In this document: piece after piece, positions 8,486 to 17,110 of the stretch | Numbering within the stretch: the stretch's first letter is position 1 | How the letters are laid out: every line of letters begins with the position of its first letter | NCBI GenBank assembly: GCA_021647585.1 | Contig: JAKIUK010000045.1 | Coordinates: 1 to 34,512 of the forward strand | Source of the DNA: Methylococcaceae bacterium | GTDB lineage: Bacteria; Pseudomonadota; Gammaproteobacteria; Methylococcales; Methylomonadaceae | DNA: 34,512 nucleotides | Direction of reading: 5' to 3' | Program-made: the position numbers and the translations under genes | The notes under the pieces: model-generated | Databases searched by the model: none | Told to the model about the DNA's origin: nothing | What the model saw: only the letters and a program-made list of their open reading frames with translations

Positions 8486-9340
8486 ATGAAAGCAGGTATG
8501 ATTGGTATAGGTGCAATGGGTTTAGGGATAGCGAATAACATAGCTCAAGCAGGATTGTTAGAGATTGTATTTAACCGGACAAAAAATAAAGCGGATATGT
8601 TGGCGGCAGAATTGAATTTAAAATCCGCTGACTCTCCACAACAATTAGCGGAACAAGTTAATTTAGTGTTGATCTGTGTATCTGCTGATGAAGATGTATT
8701 GCAAATGGTTACCGCTATAGCAGAAACAATTAATCCTGGTTCTATTGTGGTTGATCTGTCAACCATAAGCGGTGAAACAGCTATAAAGGCCGCTACTATT
8801 CTGTCTGAAAAACAGGTTTATTTTCTGGATGCACCTGTTTCTGGAGGTGTGGAAGGTGCCAAAAATGGGACTTTGGCTATGATGGTGGGGGGGGATGAAA
8901 TTGTTTTGGAAAAAGTACGCCCTGTATTGCAAGCATTGGCTGGACGCATTGTTTATATGGGGAGGACAAGTTCCGGTCAAGCTACAAAAGCCGTTAATCA
9001 GATAATGGCTGCGGGAATTAATCAGGCGGTAACAGAAGCTTTGGCTTTTGGTCAGGCCCAAGGCCTGGCAATGGATAAAGTGATTGATGTCATTTCAGGT
9101 GGGGCTGCCGGGAACTGGTTTTTGCAGCATAGAGGGACTACTATGACAGAAGGGACTTTCGAGCCAGGGTTTAAACTGGCTTTACATCATAAAGATTTGA
9201 AAATTTGTAAAACAATGTCTCAAAAAGTCAAGGTGTCGACCGCTTTGGTAGACAAAACGTTGGCAGATTATGAAAAACTGATGGAACTCGGTTTTGGAGA
9301 TGAAGATATTTCTGCTTTATATCGGTTAAAGCAGAATTGA
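8486..9340 (+). CDS. NAD(P)-dependent beta-hydroxyacid dehydrogenase family oxidoreductase
   Basis: The 284-residue protein belongs to the 3-hydroxyisobutyrate dehydrogenase family, which includes tartronate semialdehyde, glyoxylate and succinic semialdehyde reductases. The Rossmann motif GMIGIGAMGLGIA is at 4-16. The substrate signature DAPVSGGVEGAKNGTLAMMVGG is split around 115-136. The catalytic lysine is K168 in GQATKAVNQ. The chosen ATG has GGAG 6 bases upstream; a second ATG 4 bases earlier is out of frame. The exact substrate cannot be read from sequence; a C3-C4 semialdehyde or glyoxylate is most likely. It is a single-gene unit convergent with the metal-efflux operon. Confidence 0.85.
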   Translation: MKAGMIGIGAMGLGIANNIAQAGLLEIVFNRTKNKADMLAAELNLKSADSPQQLAEQVNLVLICVSADEDVLQMVTAIAETINPGSIVVDLSTISGETAIKAATILSEKQVYFLDAPVSGGVEGAKNGTLAMMVGGDEIVLEKVRPVLQALAGRIVYMGRTSSGQATKAVNQIMAAGINQAVTEALAFGQAQGLAMDKVIDVISGGAAGNWFLQHRGTTMTEGTFEPGFKLALHHKDLKICKTMSQKVKVSTALVDKTLADYEKLMELGFGDEDISALYRLKQN

Positions 9341-9400
9341 TTTCCTTTCAGGCTGATTGTTATTGGATCATCGCATGCCTCTACGCGAGAGTATCATTAT

Positions 9401-9563
9401 CCTAGAAAAATCAGTTGGATCACGGATTCTAGCACAAGCTCTTGATTCCACAGCACTTCAAAAAAATGCCCACTTAACCTAATGGGTGAAGCTCAGATTT
9501 TTTTAAAACACTGTGAAACCAATATCTTGCACTATAATTCCGCGCCCAACTGATCTTTCTAGG
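9401..9563 (+). mobile_element. MITE-like palindromic element, copy 2
   Basis: This complete 163-bp element runs from CCTAGAAAAATCAGTTGG to CCAACTGATCTTTCTAGG. Its two halves pair along nearly their entire length, so it would form one long hairpin. The flanking pentamers ATTAT and AGTAT agree at four of five positions, consistent with an aged 5-bp target duplication. It carries no ORF. It starts 60 bp after the dehydrogenase stop codon, in the gene-free stretch 9341-9688. Confidence 0.85.
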
Positions 9564-9568
9564 AGTAT

Positions 9569-9614
9569 GGAGCGAGGATTTAATAACTTCCGGAACTTAT
9601 TAAATCCTCCCTCC
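9569..9614. repeat. 46-bp near-perfect palindrome, GAGCGAGGATT family
   Basis: The left arm GGAGCGAGGATTTAATAA and right arm TTATTAAATCCTCCCTCC surround a TTCCGGAA centre. The arms match the termini of the longer element at 19070-19224, so this may be that element reduced to its two ends. It starts 5 bp after MITE copy 2. Confidence 0.7.
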
Positions 9615-9650
9615 TAATTTAAGGCCTATATCACAAACTTAGTTTGATGG

Positions 9651-9681
9651 TATTGATGTTGAGGGTGAGAGAACATCAATA
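9651..9681 (+). terminator. Candidate terminator hairpin between convergent units
   Basis: A perfect 10-bp stem, TATTGATGTT opposite AACATCAATA, closes an 11-base loop. On the plus strand it is followed by TTTCTTTTC. It lies 7 bp beyond the stop codon of the DUF3240 gene and downstream of the dehydrogenase gene, so it could serve either. The T-tract is only on the plus-strand side. Confidence 0.5.
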
Positions 9682-9688
9682 TTTCTTT

Positions 9689-9994
9689 TCAAATGATACC
9701 CTTTTCAATAACAGGTAATACCCAGTAGTTGATACCAGAACCAGAAAATTCATTTTTTAATCGATTGAGTAGTTCAGATAAATCCGGCTTGGCAATATAC
9801 ATTTGAAAACGAATTTTACGTTGTCTGCCTGTAACCTGTTCGGAAGCAGATAATCCTTCATTTTTATGATCATGCGCACTGACCGGAAAACTGCTAAAGC
9901 CATGCTCAGCTTCAAAAATCAACAGGCAATCAACAATTGCCTCTTCAAGGCTAGGTGGAACATTCAAGGTGATTAAAAATTCTTCGTTATCCAT
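9689..9994 (-). CDS. DUF3240 family protein of metal-efflux operon
   Basis: This 101-residue protein matches the small DUF3240 family, predicted to have a PII-like ferredoxin fold. These proteins are typically encoded at the end of heavy-metal RND operons. It has alternating beta-alpha-beta segments (LITLNVPPSLEEAIVDCLL, then KIRFQMYIAKPDLSELLNRL) and a His-containing central loop, SAHDHK. The start codon lies inside the 3' end of czcA (8-bp overlap) and AGGAG precedes it by 7 bases, so it is translationally linked to the pump. A role in metal sensing or pump modulation is inference. Confidence 0.8.
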   Translation of the reverse strand: MDNEEFLITLNVPPSLEEAIVDCLLIFEAEHGFSSFPVSAHDHKNEGLSASEQVTGRQRKIRFQMYIAKPDLSELLNRLKNEFSGSGINYWVLPVIEKGII

Positions 9995-12900
9995 TATTTA
10001 TCTCCTGTTTATTATCGCTAAATAATTGATACAGTATCGGCAGTAATATTAAGGTTAAAAGGGTAGAAGAAACCAGTCCTCCGATTACTACAATAGCCAA
10101 AGGTCTCTGAATTTCAGAACCTGGCCCCGTTGCGAATAGCAGAGGAATCAAGCCAAAAGCGGCTATACTGGCTGTCATTAGTACCGGGCGTAAACGGCGT
10201 ACTGAACCGATAATAACAACTTGAGCCAGATCCATGCCGGTTGCACGTAATTGATTGAAATAACTGACCATTACTACACCGTTTAGTACAGCAATACCTA
10301 ATAGGGCAATAAAGCCAACTGATGCTGGGACGGATAGATATTCACCTGATATCCATAAGGCAAAAACGCCGCCTACCATGGCTAAAGGTATGTTTGAAAG
10401 TACCATACCCGCTTGTTTAACGGAGCCAAAGGTTGAAAATAGTAACAGAAATATCAGTCCTAATGACACAGGAACTACTAATGCTAGTCTAGCAGCTGCA
10501 CGTTGCTGATTTTCGAACTGCCCGCCAAACTCCACAAAATAGCCTGTCGGCAGATTTACTTTTTCGGCAACAACTTGGCGGGCTTCATCAACAAAACCTA
10601 CTAAATCACGACCTTCTACATTACTTTGAATGACTACAAAGCGTTGGCCTCTTTCTCTATCAATTGAAACGACTCCTTCAACACGTTCTAATTTGGCTAT
10701 CGCAGTAATAGGTACATGTCCACCGTTGGGTAGCGTTAACTGTAAGTTCTCAAAATTAGACGTATCACTGGCACCCCGTAAAATTAAAGGGGTACGTTTT
10801 ATGCCTTCTTGAATAATACCAACATTTAAACCTTCAATTTGAGCACGTAACATGGTTTCAATGCTGTCGTTACTAAGTCCCCAACGACCAGCCGCTTGAC
10901 GGTCTATAGTTAGTTGCAAGAACTGCATGCCTTCATTTTCACTGGCAAAAACATCTGTCGCGCCTGAGATGGTTTTTAATGCGCTTTCAATATCTTTGGC
11001 TTTACTGTTTAACACATCAAGATCAGAACCAAATAGTTTGACTGCTACATCACCACGAGTTCCGGTTAACATTTCTGAAACCCTCATTTCAATTGGCTGA
11101 GTAAAACCAAAAGCAATGCCGGGTGTTTGAGACATCACCTTACGAATTTCCTCAACCAGTTCTTCCTTACTTTGCATGCGCCACTGGTCTTTAGGCTTTA
11201 AAATCAGAAAACTGTCAGTATCATTCAAGCTCATAGGATCAAGTCCTAACTCATCTGTACCCACTCGTGACACGACATTAAGAATCTCTGGTATGTTATT
11301 AAGCAGATTTTTTTGTACTTGAATATCCAACTCTATTGTTTTTTGCAGAGAGATAGAAGGTAATTTTTCCAGTTGTACAATAATATCGCCTTCGTCCAGT
11401 GTTGGCATAAAAGTACTGCCAATTTGGGTGAAAACTATAATAGTGGCAACTAAAAGGCCGGCCGCTGTTATAAAAACCTTTTTTGTGTTTTTCAGGCTCC
11501 AGATTAAAGCGGGATGATAAAGTTTTTGTAATTGTCTGGGGAGCCAAGGTTCTTCATGTGAAACCTGTTTTAACATATAGGAAGCAAGCACAGGAATAAC
11601 CGTCAGAGATAAAACCAGTGAGCCACTGAGTGCAAAAACGATTGTCAGAGCAACGGGGGTAAAAAGTTTGCCTTCCAGGCCTTGAAGGGTTAGTAATGGC
11701 AGGAAAACTATGATAATGATTAAAATACCTGAAGTAACCGGGGCTGCAACTTCCCGAGTGGCACGGTAGATAATATGTAAGCGGGGTAAACGTTGTGCTT
11801 TTTCCTTTTCAGCCAAGTGGGTAATGATATTTTCTACTACAACTACCGCACCATCAACAAGCATACCTATTGCAATGGCAAGCCCTCCTAAGCTCATCAG
11901 ATTTGCTGACATGCCCATGCTTTTCATTAGAATAAATGTAACCATGGCGGCCATGGGTAAAGCAAAGGCTACAGTTAATGCTGCTCTCAAGTTACCGAGG
12001 AATAAAATCAGTAAGATAACGACGAGTACAATTGCTTCCAGTAATGCTTTAGCAACTGTGTTGACTGCTTTATTAACCAGTTTTCCTCTGTTATAAAAGA
12101 CATTTATTTCTACGCCTTGAGGAAATCCGGGACTGATTTCAGCCAGTTTTTTTTCTATATCAATGATTGTCTGGCGGGCATTTGCACCTCGTAAACTTAG
12201 TACCAGGCCGGTAACTGCTTCACCTTTTCCATCTTTTGTCACCGCTCCATATCGAGTTAAAGCGCCTATTTTAACTTCAGCGACATCACCGATAGAAATA
12301 GGTGATCCATGACCTTGAGCCACCACAATAGAGCGAATATCTTCTAATGATGTAATTCGGCCTTCAGCACGCACAATCAAGGTTTCTTCTCCCTCTGTCA
12401 TTCTGCCTGCGCCATCATTGCGGTTATTTGACTGTAACGCTTCAATTAACGTTGCTATATCGATGTTTCTGGCTGACATACGTGTATTGTCAGGGGAAAC
12501 CTCAAAGCTACGAACTAAACCACCGAGAGCATTCACATCAGCAACACCAGCAACAGTACGGAGTGCAGGGCGAATCACCCAGTCCAATAAACTACGGCGT
12601 TCCATCAGCGTTAGGTCGCCACCTTCAATGGCAAACATAAACATTTCACCTAGTGGCGTGGTCATTGGAGCTATGCCACCTTCAATCCCTTCCGGTAAAT
12701 CACCCCATAAGGTATTAAGACGTTCTGCAACTTGCTGGCGAGCCCAGAATATATCGGTGCCTTCTTCAAAATCTACAGTAATATCGGTTAAGGCATATTT
12801 TGCCAAAGATCGTAGCATGGTTTGATGTGGAATACCCAGTAACTCAACTTCTATGGGTGCTGTTATACTGGCTTCAACTTCTTCAGGTGTCATCCCATTG

Positions 12901-13055
12901 GCTTTAACAATGATTTTTACCTGAGTAGGAGAGACTTCTGGAAAAGCATCAATGGGAATATTATTTGCAGCGTAATAGCCTGCCCCGGATAATAGTAATA
13001 CCACTAAAACTATTAGTATCCGCTGGGACAGCGCAAAGCGGATTAGATTAGCCAT
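9987..13055 (-). CDS. czcA: CzcA/CusA family heavy-metal efflux RND pump
   Basis: The 1022-residue inner-membrane protein is an RND transporter of the heavy-metal efflux (HME) class, which exports metal cations using the proton gradient. It has the usual 12-TM layout: helix at 12-30, periplasmic porter domain to about 335, TM bundle about 336-470, a second porter domain, and a C-terminal TM bundle. The TM4 motif is AIGMLVDGAVVVVEN (395-409). D401 and E408 match the proton-relay residues of CzcA, but the first Asp of CzcA's DFG is Ala (A395), as in CusA-type pumps. The metal therefore cannot be assigned from this motif. The start has GGAG at suitable spacing. The gene overlaps czcB by 1 bp and the DUF3240 gene by 8 bp. 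Confidence 0.9.
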   Translation of the reverse strand: MANLIRFALSQRILIVLVVLLLSGAGYYAANNIPIDAFPEVSPTQVKIIVKANGMTPEEVEASITAPIEVELLGIPHQTMLRSLAKYALTDITVDFEEGTDIFWARQQVAERLNTLWGDLPEGIEGGIAPMTTPLGEMFMFAIEGGDLTLMERRSLLDWVIRPALRTVAGVADVNALGGLVRSFEVSPDNTRMSARNIDIATLIEALQSNNRNDGAGRMTEGEETLIVRAEGRITSLEDIRSIVVAQGHGSPISIGDVAEVKIGALTRYGAVTKDGKGEAVTGLVLSLRGANARQTIIDIEKKLAEISPGFPQGVEINVFYNRGKLVNKAVNTVAKALLEAIVLVVILLILFLGNLRAALTVAFALPMAAMVTFILMKSMGMSANLMSLGGLAIAIGMLVDGAVVVVENIITHLAEKEKAQRLPRLHIIYRATREVAAPVTSGILIIIIVFLPLLTLQGLEGKLFTPVALTIVFALSGSLVLSLTVIPVLASYMLKQVSHEEPWLPRQLQKLYHPALIWSLKNTKKVFITAAGLLVATIIVFTQIGSTFMPTLDEGDIIVQLEKLPSISLQKTIELDIQVQKNLLNNIPEILNVVSRVGTDELGLDPMSLNDTDSFLILKPKDQWRMQSKEELVEEIRKVMSQTPGIAFGFTQPIEMRVSEMLTGTRGDVAVKLFGSDLDVLNSKAKDIESALKTISGATDVFASENEGMQFLQLTIDRQAAGRWGLSNDSIETMLRAQIEGLNVGIIQEGIKRTPLILRGASDTSNFENLQLTLPNGGHVPITAIAKLERVEGVVSIDRERGQRFVVIQSNVEGRDLVGFVDEARQVVAEKVNLPTGYFVEFGGQFENQQRAAARLALVVPVSLGLIFLLLFSTFGSVKQAGMVLSNIPLAMVGGVFALWISGEYLSVPASVGFIALLGIAVLNGVVMVSYFNQLRATGMDLAQVVIIGSVRRLRPVLMTASIAAFGLIPLLFATGPGSEIQRPLAIVVIGGLVSSTLLTLILLPILYQLFSDNKQEINNG

Positions 13056-14155
13056 TATTCACTCCCTCCAAGGCCTAACCAGTTAGCTTTAAGAGCCACT
13101 GCACCCTGAATGGCAATTTCAATGCCTTCGATTAAGTCATTGTTACCTGTAATAACGGAGTTATTTTGTTGTTTACCAATGACAGCTATCGGGCTGACAA
13201 CAAATCCCGTTGAACTTTGTATAAACAGATAAGCTTTTCCTTCATTTTGAGCAATAGCGGTATTCGGAACGATATATGTTGGTTTATCACTCCCTTGAAT
13301 AATTTGAGAATTGACATTTTGTCCTGCTCTAAGAGTCGATTGTTGATCATTAATAACAGCCCTGGCGAGTATGGTCTGGTTTTGAGTGTTAACACTTTGA
13401 CCTAATAAACTGATTGTTGCAGTAATATCGGTATTTTCAATAAGTACTTTATCGCCTATTTTTATGCTGCTCATGCGCTCTTGAGGGATATTGATTTCTA
13501 GCCATAGTTGCTCAAGGTTGGCTATCCGATATAATGGTGCAAGTATATCCAGTCTTTCACCTGCAACGACCATCCGGTCTAATACAACACCTTTAATGGG
13601 TGACCGTATATTTAGTTGACTGGATAAACGATGAGAGTCAGCAAGTTTTTTGATGTCTTTTGCCGACATACCAGCAATTTCCAATAATTGTTTGGCTTCG
13701 TTGGCCTCAGCTGCAAATGAGTTATATCTACTACGACTTTCTTGCCAACGACGATCAGAAATAACACCTTCTTGTAAAAGTTTTTCATTACGTTGAAAAC
13801 TTGCCCGAGCTAGTTGTTTTTCACCATTGGCTTTAAGTAATTGACGTTGTAAAGATAATAGTTCAGGGCTATTAATATGAGCCAAAACCTGGTTTTTCTC
13901 TACACTATCTCCAATAGTAACATTGAGTTTACTGATTAAACCTGCTTGGGCTGCGCTGACAATGTATTCCTGGCTGGGCGGAATAACTACTTTTGCTGGA
14001 GCATATAATAAGGGGATATGATTAATGGTTTTTAGTTTGCCAGTTTTTACACCCAGATTGTACAGTTGAACTTTGGTTATTTTGATTTCATAGTCGTTGG
14101 CAATGACGGTATTTGCATAGGCTAATAAAATTAAAGGGAGTAGTATTTTTTTCAT
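13055..14155 (-). CDS. czcB: RND efflux periplasmic adaptor (CzcB-like)
   Basis: The 366-residue membrane-fusion protein bridges the RND pump and the outer-membrane channel. It has a signal peptide (1-19, cleavage after VIA) and a lipoyl-like half (AAQAGLISKLNVTIGDSVEKNQVLAHI). An alpha-hairpin follows (about 90-155), then the second lipoyl half (IRSPIKGVVLDRMVVAGERL) and beta-barrel and membrane-proximal domains. There is no clear His- or Met-rich N-terminal metal-binding stretch. Its start overlaps the czcC stop by 4 bases (ATGA) and its stop overlaps the czcA start by 1 base, indicating coupled translation. Confidence 0.88.
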   Translation of the reverse strand: MKKILLPLILLAYANTVIANDYEIKITKVQLYNLGVKTGKLKTINHIPLLYAPAKVVIPPSQEYIVSAAQAGLISKLNVTIGDSVEKNQVLAHINSPELLSLQRQLLKANGEKQLARASFQRNEKLLQEGVISDRRWQESRSRYNSFAAEANEAKQLLEIAGMSAKDIKKLADSHRLSSQLNIRSPIKGVVLDRMVVAGERLDILAPLYRIANLEQLWLEINIPQERMSSIKIGDKVLIENTDITATISLLGQSVNTQNQTILARAVINDQQSTLRAGQNVNSQIIQGSDKPTYIVPNTAIAQNEGKAYLFIQSSTGFVVSPIAVIGKQQNNSVITGNNDLIEGIEIAIQGAVALKANWLGLGGSE

Positions 14156-15408
14156 GGGAGTTCTCCTACTGCCTGGTTATACATTGCAATATTTTTTTGT
14201 AACATTACTTCACGTTCTTTTGCATGGCGAATAGCATTGTAGGCTCTGGCCTGAATTTTTAATAAATCCAGTAAATTTATTTCACCGGCAGAAAAGCTGA
14301 GTTGTGTCATTTTTAAATGGGCTTGGGCAATTTGTTTTAATTCATTCGCAATTTTTAGTTCAGCACGGGTAACTTGCAAAGCATGTTTTGCCTCGTGAAG
14401 CTCTTTTTCCAGTGCTCGGAAAAGACGGGCTCTTGCGGTCAGTGCTTCAGTCAATTTCAGATTAGAGGTAGCAATATCAGGTGCAAGATGCGCGCTTCCA
14501 CCAAATGGCATGGAAAATGTAACGCTCATACTTTCTATATCGTCATCATTTTTCCCCGCTTTTTCACTTTTGCCGCCAATAATAAAGCTACTTTGACCAG
14601 AACCTGCAGATTTTACCCATTTGAGTTCTGCCTGCTTACGCTGAATTACTGCATTTAGTACTGATAGTTTGGGATGGTGTTCAGATATTTCCAGGATAGA
14701 ACTCATTTTTTCTTTATAGTCTGCCGGGATAACAGTCATTTGAGTTAGACTGATATAACTTTTGCGAGCGTGCATTAATTCGGCTTCTACTTGTGTCAGT
14801 AGTGATAGTTTTTCCAAATGGTTGCTTTTTGCAAGTAACAAGTCTGAACGAGGTAAATCACCTAATTCAACTCTACGTTTAATTTTATTACTTAGTTTTT
14901 TAGAAATATCAAATATGGATTTGGCTTGTTCGTAGCGAATACTTTCCAGTTCCATTTTCCATAAGGCATTTCTAACCCGGCCTGCAACATCCAGTTTTAT
15001 AGCTGCAAGCTGTTTTTCAGCAGAATTATGCGCTTGTACTGCTACAGATTGCCCAGCAGAACGTTGTCCCCAGTTCCACAAGGGTAATTCCAGCTCATAT
15101 TCCATTTCCCTGGAACCTATATCATCACCCGGTAAATCATCCTGATAACGCATTGAAATATTGGGAGCACCCGCCAACCAGCTATCACCTCTTTGTTGCA
15201 ATGCATTTGCTTCTTGCATAAGTGCGGCACTTAAAAGACGGTCTGGATATTTTTCCAGTGTTAAGTCTACGAGTTGAGCAAGAGTCAATGTCTTGTCAAT
15301 TTGAATACGGTCATGATGGTCAACAACAGCAGGTTCATGTGCATAGGTTTGTGTTGTTGTTAACAGAAATAAAAATATAGACCATTTAGTATGTCTAAAT
15401 TTAGACAT
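14152..15408 (-). CDS. czcC: TolC-family outer membrane efflux protein (CzcC-like)
   Basis: This outer-membrane channel component of the metal efflux system has 418 residues from the start chosen here. The reading frame is open for 31 more codons upstream. The ATG at 15408 was preferred because GGAG lies 8 bases upstream and a signal peptide begins there (MSKFRHTKWSIFLFLL, cleavage near YAHE). The protein shows the two long coiled-coil repeats of OEP proteins: LTLAQLVDLTLEKYPDRLLSA near the start, and QLSFSAGEINLLDLLKIQARAYNA near the end. It overlaps czcB by 4 bases. Confidence 0.85.
   Translation of the reverse strand: MSKFRHTKWSIFLFLLTTTQTYAHEPAVVDHHDRIQIDKTLTLAQLVDLTLEKYPDRLLSAALMQEANALQQRGDSWLAGAPNISMRYQDDLPGDDIGSREMEYELELPLWNWGQRSAGQSVAVQAHNSAEKQLAAIKLDVAGRVRNALWKMELESIRYEQAKSIFDISKKLSNKIKRRVELGDLPRSDLLLAKSNHLEKLSLLTQVEAELMHARKSYISLTQMTVIPADYKEKMSSILEISEHHPKLSVLNAVIQRKQAELKWVKSAGSGQSSFIIGGKSEKAGKNDDDIESMSVTFSMPFGGSAHLAPDIATSNLKLTEALTARARLFRALEKELHEAKHALQVTRAELKIANELKQIAQAHLKMTQLSFSAGEINLLDLLKIQARAYNAIRHAKEREVMLQKNIAMYNQAVGELP
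15391..15408. promoter_or_regulatory. 18-bp perfect palindrome over the czcC start codon
   Basis: ATGTCTAAATTTAGACAT reads identically on both strands and includes the preferred start codon of czcC. It could be an operator or an RNA hairpin that affects initiation. It also simply encodes MSKFRH, so chance is possible. Confidence 0.25.
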
Positions 15409-15597
15409 AATGACACTCCAGGTTAAGGTTGTTTGTTTATGAAATGATTCGAGTTTTATTGGAGAGGCATTGTTACGAAAAGTTCTAATGCCAGTATTCA
15501 ATGCTTATTTAGTAAAAACAAGACTTTAAATACAATCAATTTCATGCAGATGTAATTTGAATAATTTGAGCTCCTGATCAATCAAGATGCTAGAGTC

Positions 15598-15999
15598 TCA
15601 AAAAAATGATGGAGGTGCTCGCGCAGGCAACAAATAATAGTGCCTGGCTTGTATATATGATTGTTGTATAGGCGGGTGCTTAATGGAATGCTGTTGAATA
15701 ACCGATATGATGAAAAAAGGATTCGCTGGAAGAAAATAAGGTGTTGAATGATGGGTAATATTTTTTTTATGTTGAATAGCAGACCCAACAGTGATTATAG
15801 AACTGGCATCAATATAATATAGGGCTGTTAGTGCCTGAAAAACAGGGGAAGAGTCGGAATTTACGCTAAGATATTCAAACTTAGGGAGGTGGACGTTTTG
15901 GCTGGAATGTTGTACACCGGTGTGAGCATGAACTAACGGTGCCACAAACTGTAGCAATGCTAGTAAAATGATCAAAAACTTTATCGGTGATGAAAGCAT
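15598..15999 (-). CDS. Small exported His-containing protein upstream of czcCBA
   Basis: This 133-residue protein is of unrecognised family. It has a signal peptide (about 1-26, PIKFLIILLALLQFVAPLVHA), directly followed by HTGVQH. The mature part contains scattered His residues (HAH, QHKK, THHS, QQHSIKHPP) and ends in LPARAPPSFF. It lies first in the minus-strand cluster, 189 bp before czcC. A periplasmic metal-binding or accessory role for the pump is suggested by context and histidines only. The 119-bp spacer to the divergent Tim44-like gene must hold its promoter. Confidence 0.6.
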   Translation of the reverse strand: MLSSPIKFLIILLALLQFVAPLVHAHTGVQHSSQNVHLPKFEYLSVNSDSSPVFQALTALYYIDASSIITVGSAIQHKKNITHHSTPYFLPANPFFIISVIQQHSIKHPPIQQSYIQARHYYLLPARAPPSFF

Positions 16000-16118
16000 T
16001 TATGAAATGAAATGTTAGTGAAGAGCGAGACAAGGGTATAATTGTAACTCTAAACATTAGAAAATACTACTATTTCAGTTTTAATGCTGAAAGTTTAATA
16101 AAGTTTATACGAGAGTTT

Positions 16119-17105
16119 ATGAAAAAAACCACAGGATTTTTTGCAACAGTACTGTTTTGCTTTACATTATTGCTAGCAGGTATTCCCGATGTTGAAGCTA
16201 AACGATTTGGAGGTGCGCGCTCTTTTGGCGGCAAATCTTCTTATAGCTCACCTTTTCGTCGCTCAACAACATCAAAACCAATGCGTTCGGCAAGTCAGCA
16301 AAAAGCCTATACTCAAAATCAGACTGCCAGACAAAACATGAATCAACGAGGTGGATTTATGGGCATGTTAGGTGGTCTGGCTTTAGGCGGCTTATTGGGA
16401 GCGATGTTTTTTGGTGGCGCTTTTGAAGGCATTAACTTTATGGATATTCTGCTGTTTGGCGGTGTTGCCTATCTGTTATACAGATTATTTGCAGCTAAAG
16501 CGGGTGCTAGATCAAGGCCGCAGCCTGCTTATAGTAGAGATAACTGTAGCTCGCAGCAGAATGGGGCATCAGCTAGCAATCCACAATATAAACCACAACC
16601 CTTTGGCGGCTCATCTCAACGCAGGTCAGCAGGTTTTGATACCGATATTCTATTTGATAAGAATACAAAAACGAATTATTCTTCTGCGTCTGATTTGCAA
16701 AATGATGCTGATTTTGAAGAAGCTATTATTCCGGCCGGTTTTGATGAGGCTGACTTTCTTGCAGGTGCAAAAGGTGCGTTTAAAGATTTACAAAAAGCCT
16801 GGGATAATCATGAGCTTGCCGAAATTAGAGGTTTGACTACAGATAAAGTTTTTGCTGAAATTCAGGAGCAATTAAAAGATTTAATCGAGAAAAATAAAAC
16901 GGATGTGCTAAAAATTGATGCTGAATTATTGAGTATTAGAGAGATAGACAATGAGCTGGAAGCAGTGGTTTTGTTTGATGCTGTTATTAGAGAAGATGTT
17001 AATAAACAAGCCCAGCATGTGCAAGAAGTCTGGCACTTTATTAAGTCTAAAAATAGTATGCAGCCGAAATGGTACCTCGATGGTATCCAGCAGTTAGAAG
17101 ATTGA
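16119..17105 (+). CDS. Tim44-like domain protein, membrane anchored
   Basis: The 328-residue protein begins with a signal peptide (1-27, ending DVEA). A basic, Ser/Gly-rich linker follows, then a Gly-rich helix (about 80-103), a TM segment (about 107-126) and a low-complexity region. A C-terminal Tim44-like domain (about 190-326) contains FLAGAKGAFKDLQKAWDNHEL and ends in WHFIKSKNSMQPKWYLDGIQQLE. Bacterial relatives share the fold of the mitochondrial import protein Tim44. Their role is unknown, but envelope protein assembly or lipid contact is often assumed. The methyltransferase gene follows after 5 bp. Confidence 0.82.
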   Translation: MKKTTGFFATVLFCFTLLLAGIPDVEAKRFGGARSFGGKSSYSSPFRRSTTSKPMRSASQQKAYTQNQTARQNMNQRGGFMGMLGGLALGGLLGAMFFGGAFEGINFMDILLFGGVAYLLYRLFAAKAGARSRPQPAYSRDNCSSQQNGASASNPQYKPQPFGGSSQRRSAGFDTDILFDKNTKTNYSSASDLQNDADFEEAIIPAGFDEADFLAGAKGAFKDLQKAWDNHELAEIRGLTTDKVFAEIQEQLKDLIEKNKTDVLKIDAELLSIREIDNELEAVVLFDAVIREDVNKQAQHVQEVWHFIKSKNSMQPKWYLDGIQQLED

Positions 17106-17110
17106 GTGTA

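Noticed and set aside
12418..12825. 135-codon open frame antisense to czcA
   Set aside because: Shadow of a strongly conserved RND coding region on the other strand; composition is unlike a real protein.
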